Positions 19,890 through 32,119 of a DNA stretch of 64,000 nt are shown piece by piece (positions within the stretch are counted from its first letter, which is position 1; every line of letters begins with the position of its first letter). The notes under the pieces are model-generated. The model was not told where the DNA came from, did no database searches, and saw only the letters and a list, made by a program, of their open reading frames with translations. A program made the position numbers and the translations under genes. This DNA comes from Macrolepiota albuminosa (taxonomy: Eukaryota; Basidiomycota; Agaricomycetes; Agaricales; Agaricaceae), in assembly GCA_027475525.1 (NCBI GenBank), contig JAMWFC010000038.1:124001-188000 (forward strand), given 5' to 3'.

Positions 19890-22800
19890 ATGGAAGATGA
19901 TCTGAATCGCAGACCGACCCACGAAGTCTTCCCCACCCCAGTTTCATATATTCGCGCCACAGCTGACTCCCCCCTGGACACCCTCTCAATGCACCTCCCC
20001 TCGCACTCCCCCCAATCTCTACTCCTCCGGACTACCCTTGCTTCATCCCTGGAGCCCATCAACACTCTTGTAGACAGCAGCGCTACCGACAACTTCATCG
20101 ACAAAGCATGGGCGGCCCTGGCTCCTCAACCTCCTCAACAGCTCCCTATCCCCATCCATCTTCGACTCTTTGACGGCAGTTCCTCCTCGGCCAGTGACAT
20201 TACCTACTTTGTCTAGATGCCAGTGACCTTTCCCTCAGGCCACCGCCAAACCCTCTGGCTCTTGATCACCAGGCTCCATACCACCGCTCCACAAACCCCT
20301 GGATCGAGTGGACAAACCTCACCCTCTGCCTTGACCGTGACACTGCTCCAGATTCTATCCTCTTCGAACCGCCTATGCTTGACTTGGCTCGCAACACCCC
20401 TGGTCCAAGTCCCAGAGGGACCCTGGACCTTTACTCTTGATCCTCCTGGTCATTTGTCATCCACGTACGCCTCAGCAACTCCCCTGAGGCCCTCTCGGCC
20501 CTCATCCACCGGAACGTTTGTCAGCAGCCAGCTGGGTCTCACGCACCGTGACCTTCCAAAGCCCCTTGAACTATGCTTGTTCAATGGGACTGGCACCCCT
20601 GGACTCATCACCCGGGGCCACTCTACAACGCTCATCCTCGACAACGGGATGACGTTCCCCGCCGACCTCCTGGTGACACAGCTCCCAGAGTCGACCCCCA
20701 TTGTCCTGGGTCTCTCCTGGCTTTGTGAGGTCAACCCCAACATCCACTGGAGGGACCTCACCATGACCTTCCTCACCTGCGGAGCTGCCCTCACCACCGC
20801 CATCTCTCTCCACCCCCAGACCCCAGACGACCCCGTACCTCCTCGCTCGCTCTGACGGGACCCCATCAAGTTTCCCCCCAACATCCCCCAAAACCGCTAC
20901 AAGAGGCCCCACTACCTGGTCTGAAACCACTCCCCCTTGCCCTGGCGCTCCTCTGGCTTGGACGTCCCCACGGACCCGCTCGAACCTCCAGACATCAAGA
21001 TCATCGGCGCTACCCCCTTCGCTCATGTCCTCCAAGATGGCGCTCCAGCCTACCAGCTTCAGGTCTCCCCAACGCTGCCCGAAGGACACCTCCGAGGAGA
21101 GAACAGTAGCCCCACTACCAAGACTGAGGCTCAGATCCTTGCCGAAGTCGTCCCCTCTGAGTATCATGAGTTTGCTGACGTCTTCTCTGAAGGTAGCGCC
21201 AAGGACCTCCCTCTGCACCATCCCTATGACCACAAAATTGACCTCGAGGAAGGTGCCACCCCCCCACTCAGCAAAGTCTGCAACATGTCCGAGGTCAAAC
21301 TCCGGGCACTCAAAGACTACCTCAATGACATGCTCGGTAAGGCTTTCATTCACGCCTCGATCTCCATGGCCGGAGCACTGGTTCTCTTTGCCAAAAAGAA
21401 GGACGGATCTCTCCACCTCTGCGTCGACTATCGGGGCTTGAACAAAATCACCAAGAAGAACCGGTACCTCCTACCCCTCATCGGAGACCTCGTCGACCGA
21501 CTCAGTAAAGCCAAGGTTTACTCAAAGATCAACCTTCGGTCCGGCTACAACAACGTCCGGATCACCCTGGGACACGAATGGAAGACGGCCTTCCGCACCC
21601 ATTATGGCCTTTTTGAGTATCTGGTAATGCCTTTTGGAATGACTAACTCCCCCACGACCTTCCAGTACTTTATGAACGACATCTTCCATGACATGAGTGA
21701 TGTGTTTGTCATCATTTACCTGGACGACATCCTGATCTACTCCAATTCCCTCGACAAACACTGCACCCACGTCTGACAGGTCCTCAAACAACTCTGAAAC
21801 CACAACCTCCACATGAAACCGGAGAAGTGCTCGTTCTACACCACAGAGGTCGAGTACCTTGGGGTTATCATCACCCTGGACAGAGTTCACATGGACCCCT
21901 CGAAGGTCAAGGCCATCCTCAGCTGGCCCCCCCTGAAGAACGTCAAAAAGGTACAATCCTTCCTCAGATTCGCGAACTTCTACCGGCGCTTCATCGACAA
22001 CTATTCCAGGATCATCAAGCCCCTCAACCGACTCACCTGGAAGGACACCCCATGGAACTGGGACAGTAAGTGCCAGAGTGTGTTTGCGCTACTCAAAGAA
22101 GCTTTCACCTCAGCTCTGATCCTCTGGCACTACGACCCCACCCTTCTGGTCGTCCTGAAATGTGACGCCTCCGACTACGCTATCGCAGGCATCCTCTTCC
22201 AGATGGGTCTGGACAGCCAGGAACTCCGGCCTGTGGCCTTCTACACTTGATCAATGATCCTGGTGGAGCTCAACTACAACATCTATGACAAGGAACTCCT
22301 TGCCATTGTCGAAGCCTTCAAGCAGTGGTGAGCCTACCTTGAGGATACCCCTCACCGAATCCAAGTCTACTTGGACCACAACAACCTGCAGTACTTCACG
22401 ACCACCAAGCTCCTCAGCCACCGACAGGCCCGGTAGTTCGAGGTCCTCTCGGAGTACGATTTTACCATCCACTACCATCCTGGACGACTCAGAGCCAAGC
22501 CCGATGCTCACCCAACGACCCGATGTCTACCCCAAGAAATCCTTCAAAGCCAAACGAAACACCTTCAACCACCGCATGGTAATCCCTCCCAAACACCTCA
22601 ACGTGGTACTGATCCTGAACAAAGAAGGCATCCTGAGACAAGTTTGAGACGCCCTCCGAGACAACTACTTCACCCAGCACGATTCCAGGAACAATTTCCC
22701 CAATGGACAACCCCCTGACCCCTCTTTCACCCTCTCTCCAGATAACAAAATGCTCCTCCAGGATGGCCGCATCTATGCCCCGGACTTCAAGCATGTACGC

Positions 22801-24084
22801 CTCAACATCCTCCAACAGCACCACGACTACAAGCTCCATGGCCACCCAGGAATCCGTAAGACACTCCAACTTATCTCCTGCACTTACTTCTAGCTAGGAA
22901 TAAAGGACGTCACCTGGTATGTCCGAGCATGTGAACTCTGCCTCCAGGCCAAGGTTCCCTGGCACCGCCCCTATGGACTCCTCAAGCCCCTGCCAGTGGG
23001 AAGGTGCCCGTGGTCATCCATCTCCATGGATCACATCGTCAAGCTTCCGGAGTCGGAAGGGTATGATGCCATCCTCGTCATTGTCTGCAAACTCACCAAG
23101 CAGGCCATCTTTGTCCCGTGCCACACTACCGACAATACCCCAAAATTCGCCCGGCTCTTCCTCAAACACATGTTCTCGAAGCACGGACTGCCTGACAACA
23201 TTGTCTTTGACCAAGGCCCTCTCTTCGTCTCGAAGTTCTGGACGTCTCTGTGCAAGGCCCTCAGTGTCCGGACCAACCTGTCGACCGCTTACCACCCGGA
23301 AACTGATGGCCAGACTGAATGCATCAACCAGACTCTCAAACAGTACCTCTGGATCTACGTCAATTACCTCCAGAACGACTGGCACGCTGAGCTCCCTCTT
23401 GCCAAGTTCACTTATAACAATATCCCCCACTCCACCACCAGGGTGTCCCCTTTCTTCACAAATAAGGGATACCACCTCCGGTTGACCCTGTCCCTTCGGG
23501 ACATCCCAGCCCACGCTGCCCATGAGGTGGCCCAGGACCTTTGGGACCTTCACAAATTCCTTCAGAGTAAAATTGACATCACGAATAAGACCTACTCCAA
23601 GCATGCGAATCCCCGGTGGGAGAACACGCCCAACTGGCCCCCTGGGACCCTAGTCTGGCTTGACCAACACAACCTCCGGACCTGGCACCCCTCAGTAAAA
23701 CTCGACCACAAGCGCTTCGGCCCCTTCAAGATCGTTCGGAAGGTATCCTCCCATGTCTACCAGCTCGACCTCCCTCTGGGCCTCAAGAGGCTGCACCCCA
23801 TGTTCCACGTCTGACTCCTCAAAAAACATGCCCCAGACCTGCTCCCCAGACAACGCCCTGACCAACCCCCACCTCTCGAAGTAGATGACGAGTATCATTA
23901 CAAGGTGGACCATATTCTCGACTTCCGAATCATTCACGGGCAAGTAAACTACCTCGTACAATGGGTCGGCTACGGACCAGAAGACAACACCTGGGAACCC
24001 CTGGGAAACCTGAAGACCACCCCCGACAAGCTCTGGAAGTTCCACCGGACCCACCCTGGCAAGCCCTGCGCCCCCCGGGGCTGA
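19890..24084 (+). pseudogene. pol: Chr-A pol, decayed (PR-PR-RT-RH-IN-chromodomain)
   Basis: Same domain order as Chr-B pol. First retropepsin: LVDSSATDNF (near 20068; the usual G is S). Second: a damaged start, then STPIVLGLSWL (near 20695). RT at 20937-21776 with [12 protein letters not shown], continuing at 21813. RNase H, the integrase (22996-23814, with TDGQTECIN where Chr-B has TERVN) and the chromodomain (YHYKVDHIL to [12 protein letters not shown], about 23895-24060) follow. At least five stops sit where Chr-B has Arg (CGA to TGA) and two where it has Trp (TGG to TAG). Not functional. Confidence 0.9.
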
Positions 24085-24292
24085 AACCCCACAGACGGCC
24101 TACAAGGGCGCAACCCCTGCCTCTGGATTCACCCAGGATTCAATTCCCACCCATAAGTTTTCCAATTTTCTTTCCCTGCCTTTTATTTTTCTATACTTAC
24201 CAAAAACAATCCCAGATATCTATATACACACTACTGCTACACTAGATACAATCTCCAAAAGGACTACCAAGAAAAAAAAGGGGAACCCCCTA
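24085..24292. other. Convergent gap between Chr-A pol and its antisense gene
   Basis: About 200 bp without coding sequence. It is A+T-rich at 24150-24260 and contains an A-run at 24271-24278, the counterpart of the poly-T tract in Chr-B on the same side of the antisense gene. Confidence 0.5.
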
Positions 24293-26044
24293 TGACCTCG
24301 AAGGTCCCCCGGCACTCCCCGACACTCCTGCCCCACTACCAGACGCCTCCCTTGACACCCCTGACTCCGTAGCCGCCGGAGGAGCCTCCATTGCAGCCTC
24401 CATCAACGACAACACCGCAGCCACTTGCTCCTCGTATAAGGGGAGGGGCTCCCCTGCATCCGCTGCCATCTCCACCCATAATCCCGGAACGATGATATTG
24501 TGCCTCCAGTGAGCTGCCAGTAATCGCTCCCACTGCTCCAGGCCTCGAGTCACCTCCATCGAAGGAAGGCCTGGCGTTGCCGCGAGGCCCTGCTGAACGA
24601 AAGTGTACGCCGAAGCCCCCCCGTCCAGTAGGAGACAGTGTTCTCGGGCCCAGCCTAGCACAGGATCAGTCGGAGCCCTGGAGCGAGCGCAAGAACACTC
24701 ATGCATAGCCTCGCCATGGGCAGCTGCCACACTCCCCACCAGCCAGCCCCGGTGATGCGCCAAGCTCGCCTGGGCTCCCTCCACCCTACCCAACAGCTCC
24801 CTCAGCTCTACCTCCCTCGCCTCCAACACCACTGGCCCTGACTCCACCCCATCCCCTTGTTCCAAGTGGGCCCTCAAACCTGCCACCTCCACCTCCAAGG
24901 CCTCCTGGGCCCACACGACCGCTTTCATCTCCTTCTGCAACCCCTCCCTCACCTGCCGCTCCTGCTGACCCTCTTTGATAGCTTCCCGGAGACGCAACAA
25001 TAGACGGTGTTCACGAGCCCCGTCCTCCTCAAGCTGACGGTGGGAGGCAGCAAGGTCCACCCCCACCCCGGATACATGAGAGGGCCTGGGCACTGGACGA
25101 CCAGAGCCGGGGAAAAACACCTGCCCCAGAAGGCTCGAGGAACCCGCAACTCCAGCCCCTGGAGACCCTCGATGACGTTGGGCGGGGGCGCGTCATCCTC
25201 GTCCGACGAATCTTGGGCCCATTGCTTGTCCTTATCGACCTGCGGGGCTGAAAGTGACTCTGAAGGCGACGACTCTGAAACAGCACATGGCACAACTGCA
25301 CGACGCCTGCAGAGACAACAACGCGCAACCCCACCTCTCTTAGCCCCAGTCTTTGGAAATCCTTTGGCTCGGGCCCTGGTCCTGGGACTCTCTCATAACC
25401 TCTCCATCACCCACTCCTCGCTCCACCCCTGCTCCCAGGCCATGCAGCGTGCCCGCCACGCTAGCACCACCGAACACCTCTCATGTCAAAGACGGCATGC
25501 CACGCACATGGAGGTATCCCGGCAGGACCCTGCTGTAGGCTCCTCGAATTTGCAAGATACCCTCCGGCACGCACACATCACACACTACAGGAGTCAGCAG
25601 AAACTCTTTGGGATGGCAGATCTACGCACCGGACTCGCCGCCTTGCACTAAGCTCGTTTCAGTGGCCCCCGATGTCGCCCCTGGGCTGCCACAAACTGCT
25701 CCGCCGTTACCTGGGCTTGGGGGACTCACTGCACCACAGAAACCTCCCACACTTGGCTCACGCCAAGGGTAGGCCACCATTTGACATGGACCAAAAAGAT
25801 GGGGGCGGGGGGGATTGGAGTGACGAGGGCCTGGCGACCGGTGCTGGGTCCAAAGCTTGCAAAATCCTCCCAACAATGGAGATAACATCAGCAATATTGC
25901 AAGAACCACGCTGGAATACCCACGGGCAAGTTCCTCAATGTGCCGGCGGTCCTGGCGTCCCTCGTACTCTTCCCAGGTGGCCAGGGAGTTGTCCCTGGCC
26001 GGGGGAGGGGTTGGGGAGCAGAGAGGTGTCTGTTCATGTGACAT
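24293..26044 (-). pseudogene. Antisense accessory gene of Chr-A, decayed homologue of the Chr-B gene
   Basis: The minus strand starts MSHEQTPLCSPTPPP at 26044 and continues WEEYEGRQDRRHIEELAR, matching WEARDARYRARLDRERVAAL of the Chr-B gene, then enters an intron (GTGGGTATT). After an acceptor CTGTAG the six-cysteine block follows at 25584-25474 with exactly the Chr-B spacing (x2, x6, x15, x2, x6), interrupted only by one TGA. Coiled coil and C-terminal block (GWAREHCLLLDGG) lie in 24290-25120. The gene has the same place and direction relative to pol and 3' LTR as in Chr-B. That all six cysteines survive in an otherwise decayed copy argues that the cluster mattered before decay. Confidence 0.75.
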
Positions 26045-26182
26045 GGGAAGACAGGGGGAGCCTTCCAGGACTGACGCTGCCCTTTTCTAGCCCCCCAACT
26101 GATGGCATCAACCTTCAAAACTTCAAATTCGGCTCCCACAAAGAAGGACACAGCCTCTGACACCTCATAGGGACTCAGTGCT

Positions 26183-26196
26183 AAAGGAGGGGGTGA
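26183..26196 (+). promoter_or_regulatory. Chr-A polypurine tract
   Basis: AAAGGAGGGGGTGA lies directly before the 3' LTR, as expected for plus-strand priming. Confidence 0.75.
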
Positions 26197-27020
26197 TGTC
26201 ACAAACCACACCTACACCACCCTGACCCCCCAGTAATTCCTGCCTGAAACCCCTCCTTTGAAACCCACCCCCCAGCGCATCCCCAGGACACATCGGGCCA
26301 AGACCAACCTGATTTGATGCCACCCCGACCAAGGCCGGCCCGGCCCAGCCCAATGCCCAGCCCCCGGGTAAGACCTGAAGCCTCGCCGACGTGCCATGTG
26401 CCCTGGACGCCGCCCCAAGCCTGGGGGCCGCCCTCCTGGTGCCACTCCCAAGCCCGGGCAATATACCGCAACCCATCTACACCCCCAGAACCACACGGCC
26501 GCAGAGGACTTACACCCGGACAATACACCGCATGGGATGCACCATATGGAGGGGGGGCACGGACCGTGCCCAGGGGACCTGGAGCTCACCTGGCACCTGG
26601 TACTTAACACACAGCTCATAGTACATTACGGTAGTCTTGATATTGCTATAACTTCCATCTCTACACTTGTCATCTATCTACTTATTGAATCTACTTGTTT
26701 TCCTCCAACCTCAGTCTCCTGGTCTTAAGTCTTACTTCCTTCTTTCCATCTCCCAGTCTTAGTCTCAGTCTTCCGGTCTCGGGTCGCCCTCGACCCTTCT
26801 CCTCAGTATCTCCTCTGCCTCCACTTCGCTGTGTCTTGGACTCAGCCCAAGACTCCACCCCTGCCAGCCTCACCTTCGTGTACACCCCAGAACGCCCCTG
26901 GAGCCCTGCCAGCTGCCTCCGGAGCACACCCCCAGCCCCCGGAGTTATCCGTAGACGTCGAGTCCACCTAATAAGGATTCGCTCGCAGTTGGAAGCCCTT
27001 GTCGTCAGCGGAACCTGACA
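26197..27020 (+). repeat. Chr-A 3' LTR (824 bp)
   Basis: Starts TGTCACAAACC and ends GGAACCTGACA. It matches the split 5' LTR apart from substitutions and deletions (for example around 26410 and 26815) that make it about 50 bp shorter. Confidence 0.93.
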
Positions 27021-27025
27021 ATCAC

Positions 27026-28307
27026 CTATGTATGCTGGTCACCATTGACAGGTTGCCATTAAATGTAACCACAAGGAGAGGCACTAATTGGTAGTGCCGC
27101 AAATAGACTTATTTCAAAAATACAATAGTGCATAGTATAAAAAATAGCTACTTTACACGACATGAGAACGAATCATAACCCTTTGAGCTTCCAGTTACAC
27201 TCAGCATTCAAATTGTGCTAGCTTGGCCCAACTTTGTCATCTGGTTGAGCGCTAGCCTTGTCTTTATTGTTGTCATCCTTTATAGTGCCACCTATGAGCA
27301 TATTGCATTGATGACACCCAAAGTTTGGTCAGTAACAAATGTAGTAATAGTGTTACCATGCCAAAAACTTGCATTGGACATGCTAAAAGTGATGGAGGGA
27401 GTCCTGGGCAGGTCCCAGAGAACGTGCCTATGAAAATAATGTAAAGTCAGAAAGGGGTCAGCAAGTGTCAAGCGCTAAGGTAAAAGTGCCTATAGAAGAA
27501 GCGGTAAGTAAACATGGCAATGTAAGTGGCAAGAACACGGTAAGCTTAGCGAAGTCTAAGCATTGTTAATGCCTGCTGTAGCTGCAAGGCACGAGTATGT
27601 TGTGGGCTAGCGATAGTCTGCAACTGCTGATGACTTCAATGTTGCCGACCATAAATGAGATTTGCTTCAATGGTTTCAGATCTCTACTGTCCATTCAAGA
27701 TACTTGGCAATGCCAGGCAGCAGATCACAATGCTAAACCATCAATCTATCAATCTTCTGTCTGTCCAATATACTAAGCAATGTCAAGCGCCAAATTGAGG
27801 TGCTAAGTGATGTCAGACACCAAGATCAAATGCCAAGCTGTCTATCAGTTTTTGATAGATCATCAGTCTTCTTGCTAAGCGCTGTTGTCAGTGACTGATG
27901 CCATTTGTCAATTGTCATTCTGTTTGCCGTCGACACTATCATTGATCAGATCTGCTTCTTGCTGTGCACAGCCATCAAATATCATCAAAATTGGTTAATT
28001 AGCATGTGCTAAGGTATCCTGAGCCAGTGCCATGTTGCTGTACCCTGCTGTTGATGCGCTGATCCTGTATGGAGTCCTATCAGTGTTTCACTATTCTTTC
28101 TCTTTTCAATATCCTTGTCTAGACTACGGCACTTACAGTTTGCTAGGTAGCATTAGAAGTGCTATCATTTAGCATGTTGTCTTATCACATCTGCTCAAGC
28201 ACACCAGGACTCTGTCAGAACTCCTCACAACTATGCATGCCAGGCACTGGAGATGGTGTTATACTGTGAATCGTCCAGCACACCCAACCACAGTTGGTGT
28301 CATCACT
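27026..28307. other. Right part of the insertion in the TE-X integrase (copy 1)
   Basis: Continues 4492-5047 after Chr-A and matches 49576-51012 of copy 2, except that copy 2 has about 160 bp (near 50217-50378) missing here. No convincing gene. The middle has many short variants of motifs such as GCTAAG, GCCAAG and AAGCGC, which give it a loosely repetitive look. Confidence 0.5.
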
Positions 28308-30112
28308 AGTATAAGGTGCACTGTGTTCATCATGCAGCATATCACCACTCAGAGGTAGTCAAACTCTCTTGACTCAGGGAAGGAATCTATAAAGTCCATC
28401 CCAATTGAGTTCCAAGGCTTCATCGGCACTGGTAGCTGGTGCAGTTTCCCAGCAGGAAGTCTAGGGGGCAGTTTTGCCCTTTGACATGCTGCATATGAGG
28501 CACAGAACTTGGTGACCTCCTGGGCCATACATGGCCACCAATACCATCTACAGATGTATCCCAATGTCTGTGCAGCACTGAAGTGCCCCACCAGAGCATG
28601 TGCCTGGTCAAATATGCACGTCACAATGGTTTGCACATGGGGAATGCAGGTCACTGCCACTTCTTGATGGTTTTCCATCATGATTATACTGTTGTGCCCT
28701 TGTCTGAACTGCAGATGGTCATTGAGGTTGCTGATCACCTTGACAAATAGAGAGTCATGTTTGTACTCCCACACTACTTCCTTATGGAAGTCATCCTTCC
28801 CCAGGCTAAGTGGCTAGGACAAAGGCAATTCACCTTCTAGCATTTCAGCCAGGGTAAAGAGTTGGTCAGGACACTTGGGTTCCCCAGGCAAGGCTGGTTC
28901 CCTGGCCTTGTTCTCCCTTAGCAGCTTCACAGCTATGTCCTGCTCTTCACACTGCTCTCTGAGGCAAGTACTTGGCCTCTATTTATCATCATGCATCACA
29001 CATATATCCAGGACATGCTCTTTAAGCTCCTAGTACCAATGGAGTGGTAAGTCCTCTCCATCTGGGTCAATGCAACAGTCTGCCTGCACATACTTGTGAG
29101 GCTCATGCACCTCCCTGCCTACATCACTCTCAAAGTAGCAAGACAAGCAGTCTGCTACCTTTGTTGAATTCTCCTTTCACATAGGTGATGTTGAACTGGT
29201 ATCTTGATATATAGTCGATCCACTGCTGCTGACACAGTGACAAGTTCACCTGAGTTTTAAAGAACTCAAGTGCCTTGTGGTCAGTGATAATATAGATGGG
29301 GTATCCCATCAGCTTATCCTCCCACTTGAGGAGAGCCTCAAGTATTGCTAGGGTCTCTAGCTCATGCACAGCATAGTTTTGCTGGGTGGTCATAAACTTC
29401 TTTGACATAAACCCTGCTGGGCAGCATGTCTGCCAGCTGCTTTCTTGGCCATACATGGCCCCAACGCCTGTCTTTGACATGTCACATATGAGCCAGATTG
29501 GCTCATCCCATCTTAGGTCAATCAGTCAAATGACCAGGGTCTTTGTACAGATCTACTTGACCATCTCAAAGCACTGCTGATGAAGTGGCTGCCAACTGAA
29601 TGGTGACCTATTCTGTGTCATGGCCATGAGTGGCCCTGTGTAGGCTGTAACGTCAGGCAGAAAGCTCGATATGTAATTGACAAGGCCAATGAAGCATTGG
29701 ATGTTATTGTAGTTTTATGGCATGCTCCATTCTTGAATGTGGTCAAGCTTGTTTTGATCTGAGTGAATACCCTGCTCATTGATGACATGCCCTAGGCAGT
29801 CTACACTTTGAGCATAGAGCTCAAATTTGTTCTATTTCAAGTACAGCTTGTACTTGCATAGTCATTCAAACATGACTCTGAGATACTGTTCATGCTCCTC
29901 AATGGAATCAAAATAGATGAATATGTCATCTAGGTAGACATGCATAAAGTGTTCTATCACATCTCAAAATATAGAGGTCATTAACCTCTGAAAATGAATA
30001 TGTCATCTAGGTAGACATGCATAAAGTGTTCTATCACATCTCAAAATATAGAGGTCATTAACCTCTGAAAGGTAGCGAGGGTGTTGCAGTCCCCAATTTG
30101 CATAATATTCTT
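28308..30112 (-). pseudogene. TE-X copy 1 pol relic: RT, RNase H, integrase N-terminus
   Basis: Read downwards it carries the end of RT, the RNase H part (29130-29480, with ETLAILEALLKWEDKLMGYP and TDHKALEFFKTQ), a linker, and the integrase zinc-binding part (28349-28774). It is 5'-truncated at about 30112, where similarity to TE-X pol (near 56855 in the complete element) ends. It preserves the unoccupied GTATC site (29301-29305) into which the younger TE-X inserted in copy 2. Confidence 0.75.
29917..30070. repeat. 77-bp perfect tandem duplication no. 8
   Basis: Copies 29917-29993 and 29994-30070, in the RT relic of TE-X copy 1. Confidence 0.95.
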
Positions 30113-30948
30113 TTGGTTTAGATCAGACTCAGTCAGTGAATAAACGACTTTATTGTCAATCTATATACCTGTTTTAGACCAGACTTGTAGTACGTTAGCT
30201 ATGGTATCGTAAGGGATATTTTGTGACATACCTCAGTCGGTGAATAAACGACTGAGGTATTAGTCCGTCCAGTTCCGATCCGTAGGTAACCAACTGTATA
30301 GTTTTACCCCTTTTCTCTTCCCTCTTGCGGCACACTCACCACGTGAGTCACGTGTCCTTGACGCGTACCGCGATTCCCTCCAATATCTTTGCTTTCAGAG
30401 TGAAGTTGTAGTGGAGATTTTAGTCTGTTGGTCTGTGTCAAAATTGGAGAGGTCGTCTGTGTTAGAAGATCAAACCTATACGACACGGTTATCCGTAAGT
30501 CCTCAGTCTCTGGTTAATCGACTGCATTAAGTCCATACCTATACGACACGGTTATCCGTAAGTCTGTACGTATAAGTCCTCAGTCTCTGGTTAATCGACT
30601 GCATTAAGTCCATACCTATACGACACGGTTATCCGTAAGTCTGTACGTATTGGTAAGTAGTTGCTCGGTCGTATGGTATGTATCTCGACTCACCCTCAGT
30701 TTCTGGTTAATCGACTGAGGGTGTCTGCATCGTAGTGTACTATATAAATATGTTTTCTGTCCATTGTCTGAGGACAAAGAGGGGCCAAGCCCGAGTGTGG
30801 CCCTGAGTCCTTTGTACTTTCACCGGCCTGTGCGCCTCCGCGGCCCATGCTCACGGTGATCCCAATCCCGGATCGCAACAGTCTGATGATGTGATGGTGT
30901 TTGATGGTAGTGATAGGGTTTCTGGTCATATGAAGATAGCACCTGTGT
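30113..30948. other. Non-coding repetitive stretch with inverted repeats
   Basis: No gene seen. It contains CCTCAGTCG...CGACTGAGG (about 30231-30258), CACCCTCAG...CTGAGGGTG (about 30690-30722), a 26-bp motif beginning CCTATACGACACGG repeated near 30472, and duplication no. 9. A TATA-like ACTATATAAATATG at about 30738 is followed by ATTGTCTGAGGACAAAG (about 30762), close to ATTGTCTGATGACAAAG in the B repeats of the Ngaro-type element. It may be the remains of one or more mobile elements, family unknown. Confidence 0.5.
30496..30649. repeat. 77-bp perfect tandem duplication no. 9
   Basis: Copies 30496-30572 and 30573-30649. It partly covers an older 26-bp repeat, which makes the region look like a short array. 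Confidence 0.93.
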
Positions 30949-31064
30949 GTGCCCTTTCGAAACGTTAAAAATTTTATATGGTATGTTCTGTTTCTTTCTT
31001 TCTTTATACGTACTAACGAATTACAGAATGAAGTATCGGTTTTGATCCAACCTTGGATTGTCGC

Positions 31065-31218
31065 TCTACGTTGTCTCTGCTATGTATGTTTGGAAAGAAC
31101 TTATTATGTACTTCGTGTCCTGCATTGGATGGAAGTAAGTGTCTACGTTGTCTCTGCTATGTATGTTTGGAAAGAACTTATTATGTACTTCGTGTCCTGC
31201 ATTGGATGGAAGTAAGTG
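31065..31218. repeat. 77-bp perfect tandem duplication no. 10
   Basis: Copies 31065-31141 and 31142-31218. It makes a peptide around CLERTYYVLRVLHWME appear twice. Confidence 0.95.
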
Positions 31219-31965
31219 CGCCCACTATATTATTACTTCAGCCGTTCATCCGAGAACACAACACCGCCTCACTGGAGAACGGTGGGTTTCGGTCTCGGCA
31301 AGATTGACTGGTTTGAAGAGGGTTAATTAGTTACTGTTACTGGGTTATTGTTATTGGGTTATCAGACCCTAAGGCCTAAATTCCCAGCTTTATCACTCTA
31401 GATCTGTGGTTGAGGTCTCCACAAATCTGGAATGTTTCGAAGATGGCGTCATCCACGTCGCTGGTCTATATCCCTAGCCTTGAACTTGAGATCTATTTCT
31501 CGCTTGTCTATGCGTAGCCCTCTGTTGACGGCGACTGTACAGAGGCTGTCCGCATTTAAGAGACGCAGTGGCGATAGTATATCAGACGCTGTTGAGTAAC
31601 GCTATCATTAAGCATTTTGTGTTTCCTTTTATGACAAGTGGTACTATCAACGCGTCGGAAGAAGAGGGCGAAGACATGTTACTTCGACGGGCGTTTCGTG
31701 TTTGTCTCTGGGGACTAAGATTTTTTATCCAGGAGTCCGACATTGAAGCCATTGAAGCTGAAACCTTGGAAAGATACTTACTGGTAAGAATAGGTGGCCC
31801 AGTGGACAGTGGGACTATTCGACGGGCGTTCCGTTTGAACCTCGTACGGACCTCTTTGTCTGGGTGACTAGTTTCTCCTTGTGATTTCGGTGTTTTGTTG
31901 ATTGTGTGCTGCAGCTGCTTTAGTGCGCCATATGCCAGCAGCAGATATGGATGCCGTTAGTCACG

Positions 31966-32119
31966 TTGATGGTATTCTGTAGACTCGAATTGGATCTTTT
32001 TGGGTATGCTAACATCACCCATAGTGTTAGCATCAGATCTCTTTGATGGTATTCTGTAGACTCGAATTGGATCTTTTTGGGTATGCTAACATCACCCATA
32101 GTGTTAGCATCAGATCTCT
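31966..32119. repeat. 77-bp perfect tandem duplication no. 11
   Basis: Copies 31966-32042 and 32043-32119, in non-transposon sequence downstream of rad1. Confidence 0.95.

Larger units (their letters stand above)
5048..27020 (+). mobile_element. Chr-A: decayed plus-strand chromovirus (Ty3 with chromodomain)
   Basis: A long-terminal-repeat element with ends TGTCAC...CCTGACA and a 5-bp TSD. Without the nested Chr-B it is about 10.7 kb. The order is 5' LTR (split: 5048-5074 and 16303-17151), gag, protease, reverse transcriptase/RNase H, integrase and chromodomain on the plus strand, then an antisense accessory gene, polypurine tract and 3' LTR (26197-27020). All coding parts are broken by nonsense codons, mostly CGA to TGA or TGG to TAG when compared with Chr-B. 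The two LTRs differ in length (876 and 824 bp), so the insertion is clearly older than Chr-B. Confidence 0.93.

Noticed and set aside
30472..30660. Short array of repeats that looks like a CRISPR or minisatellite
   Set aside because: It results from one 26-bp motif repeated once and a 77-bp duplication laid over it; there are no regular spacers, and the organism is a fungus.
31053..31307. Protein with a repeated CLERTYYVLRVLHWME segment
   Set aside because: The repeat is created by duplication no. 10 and is read in two different frames.
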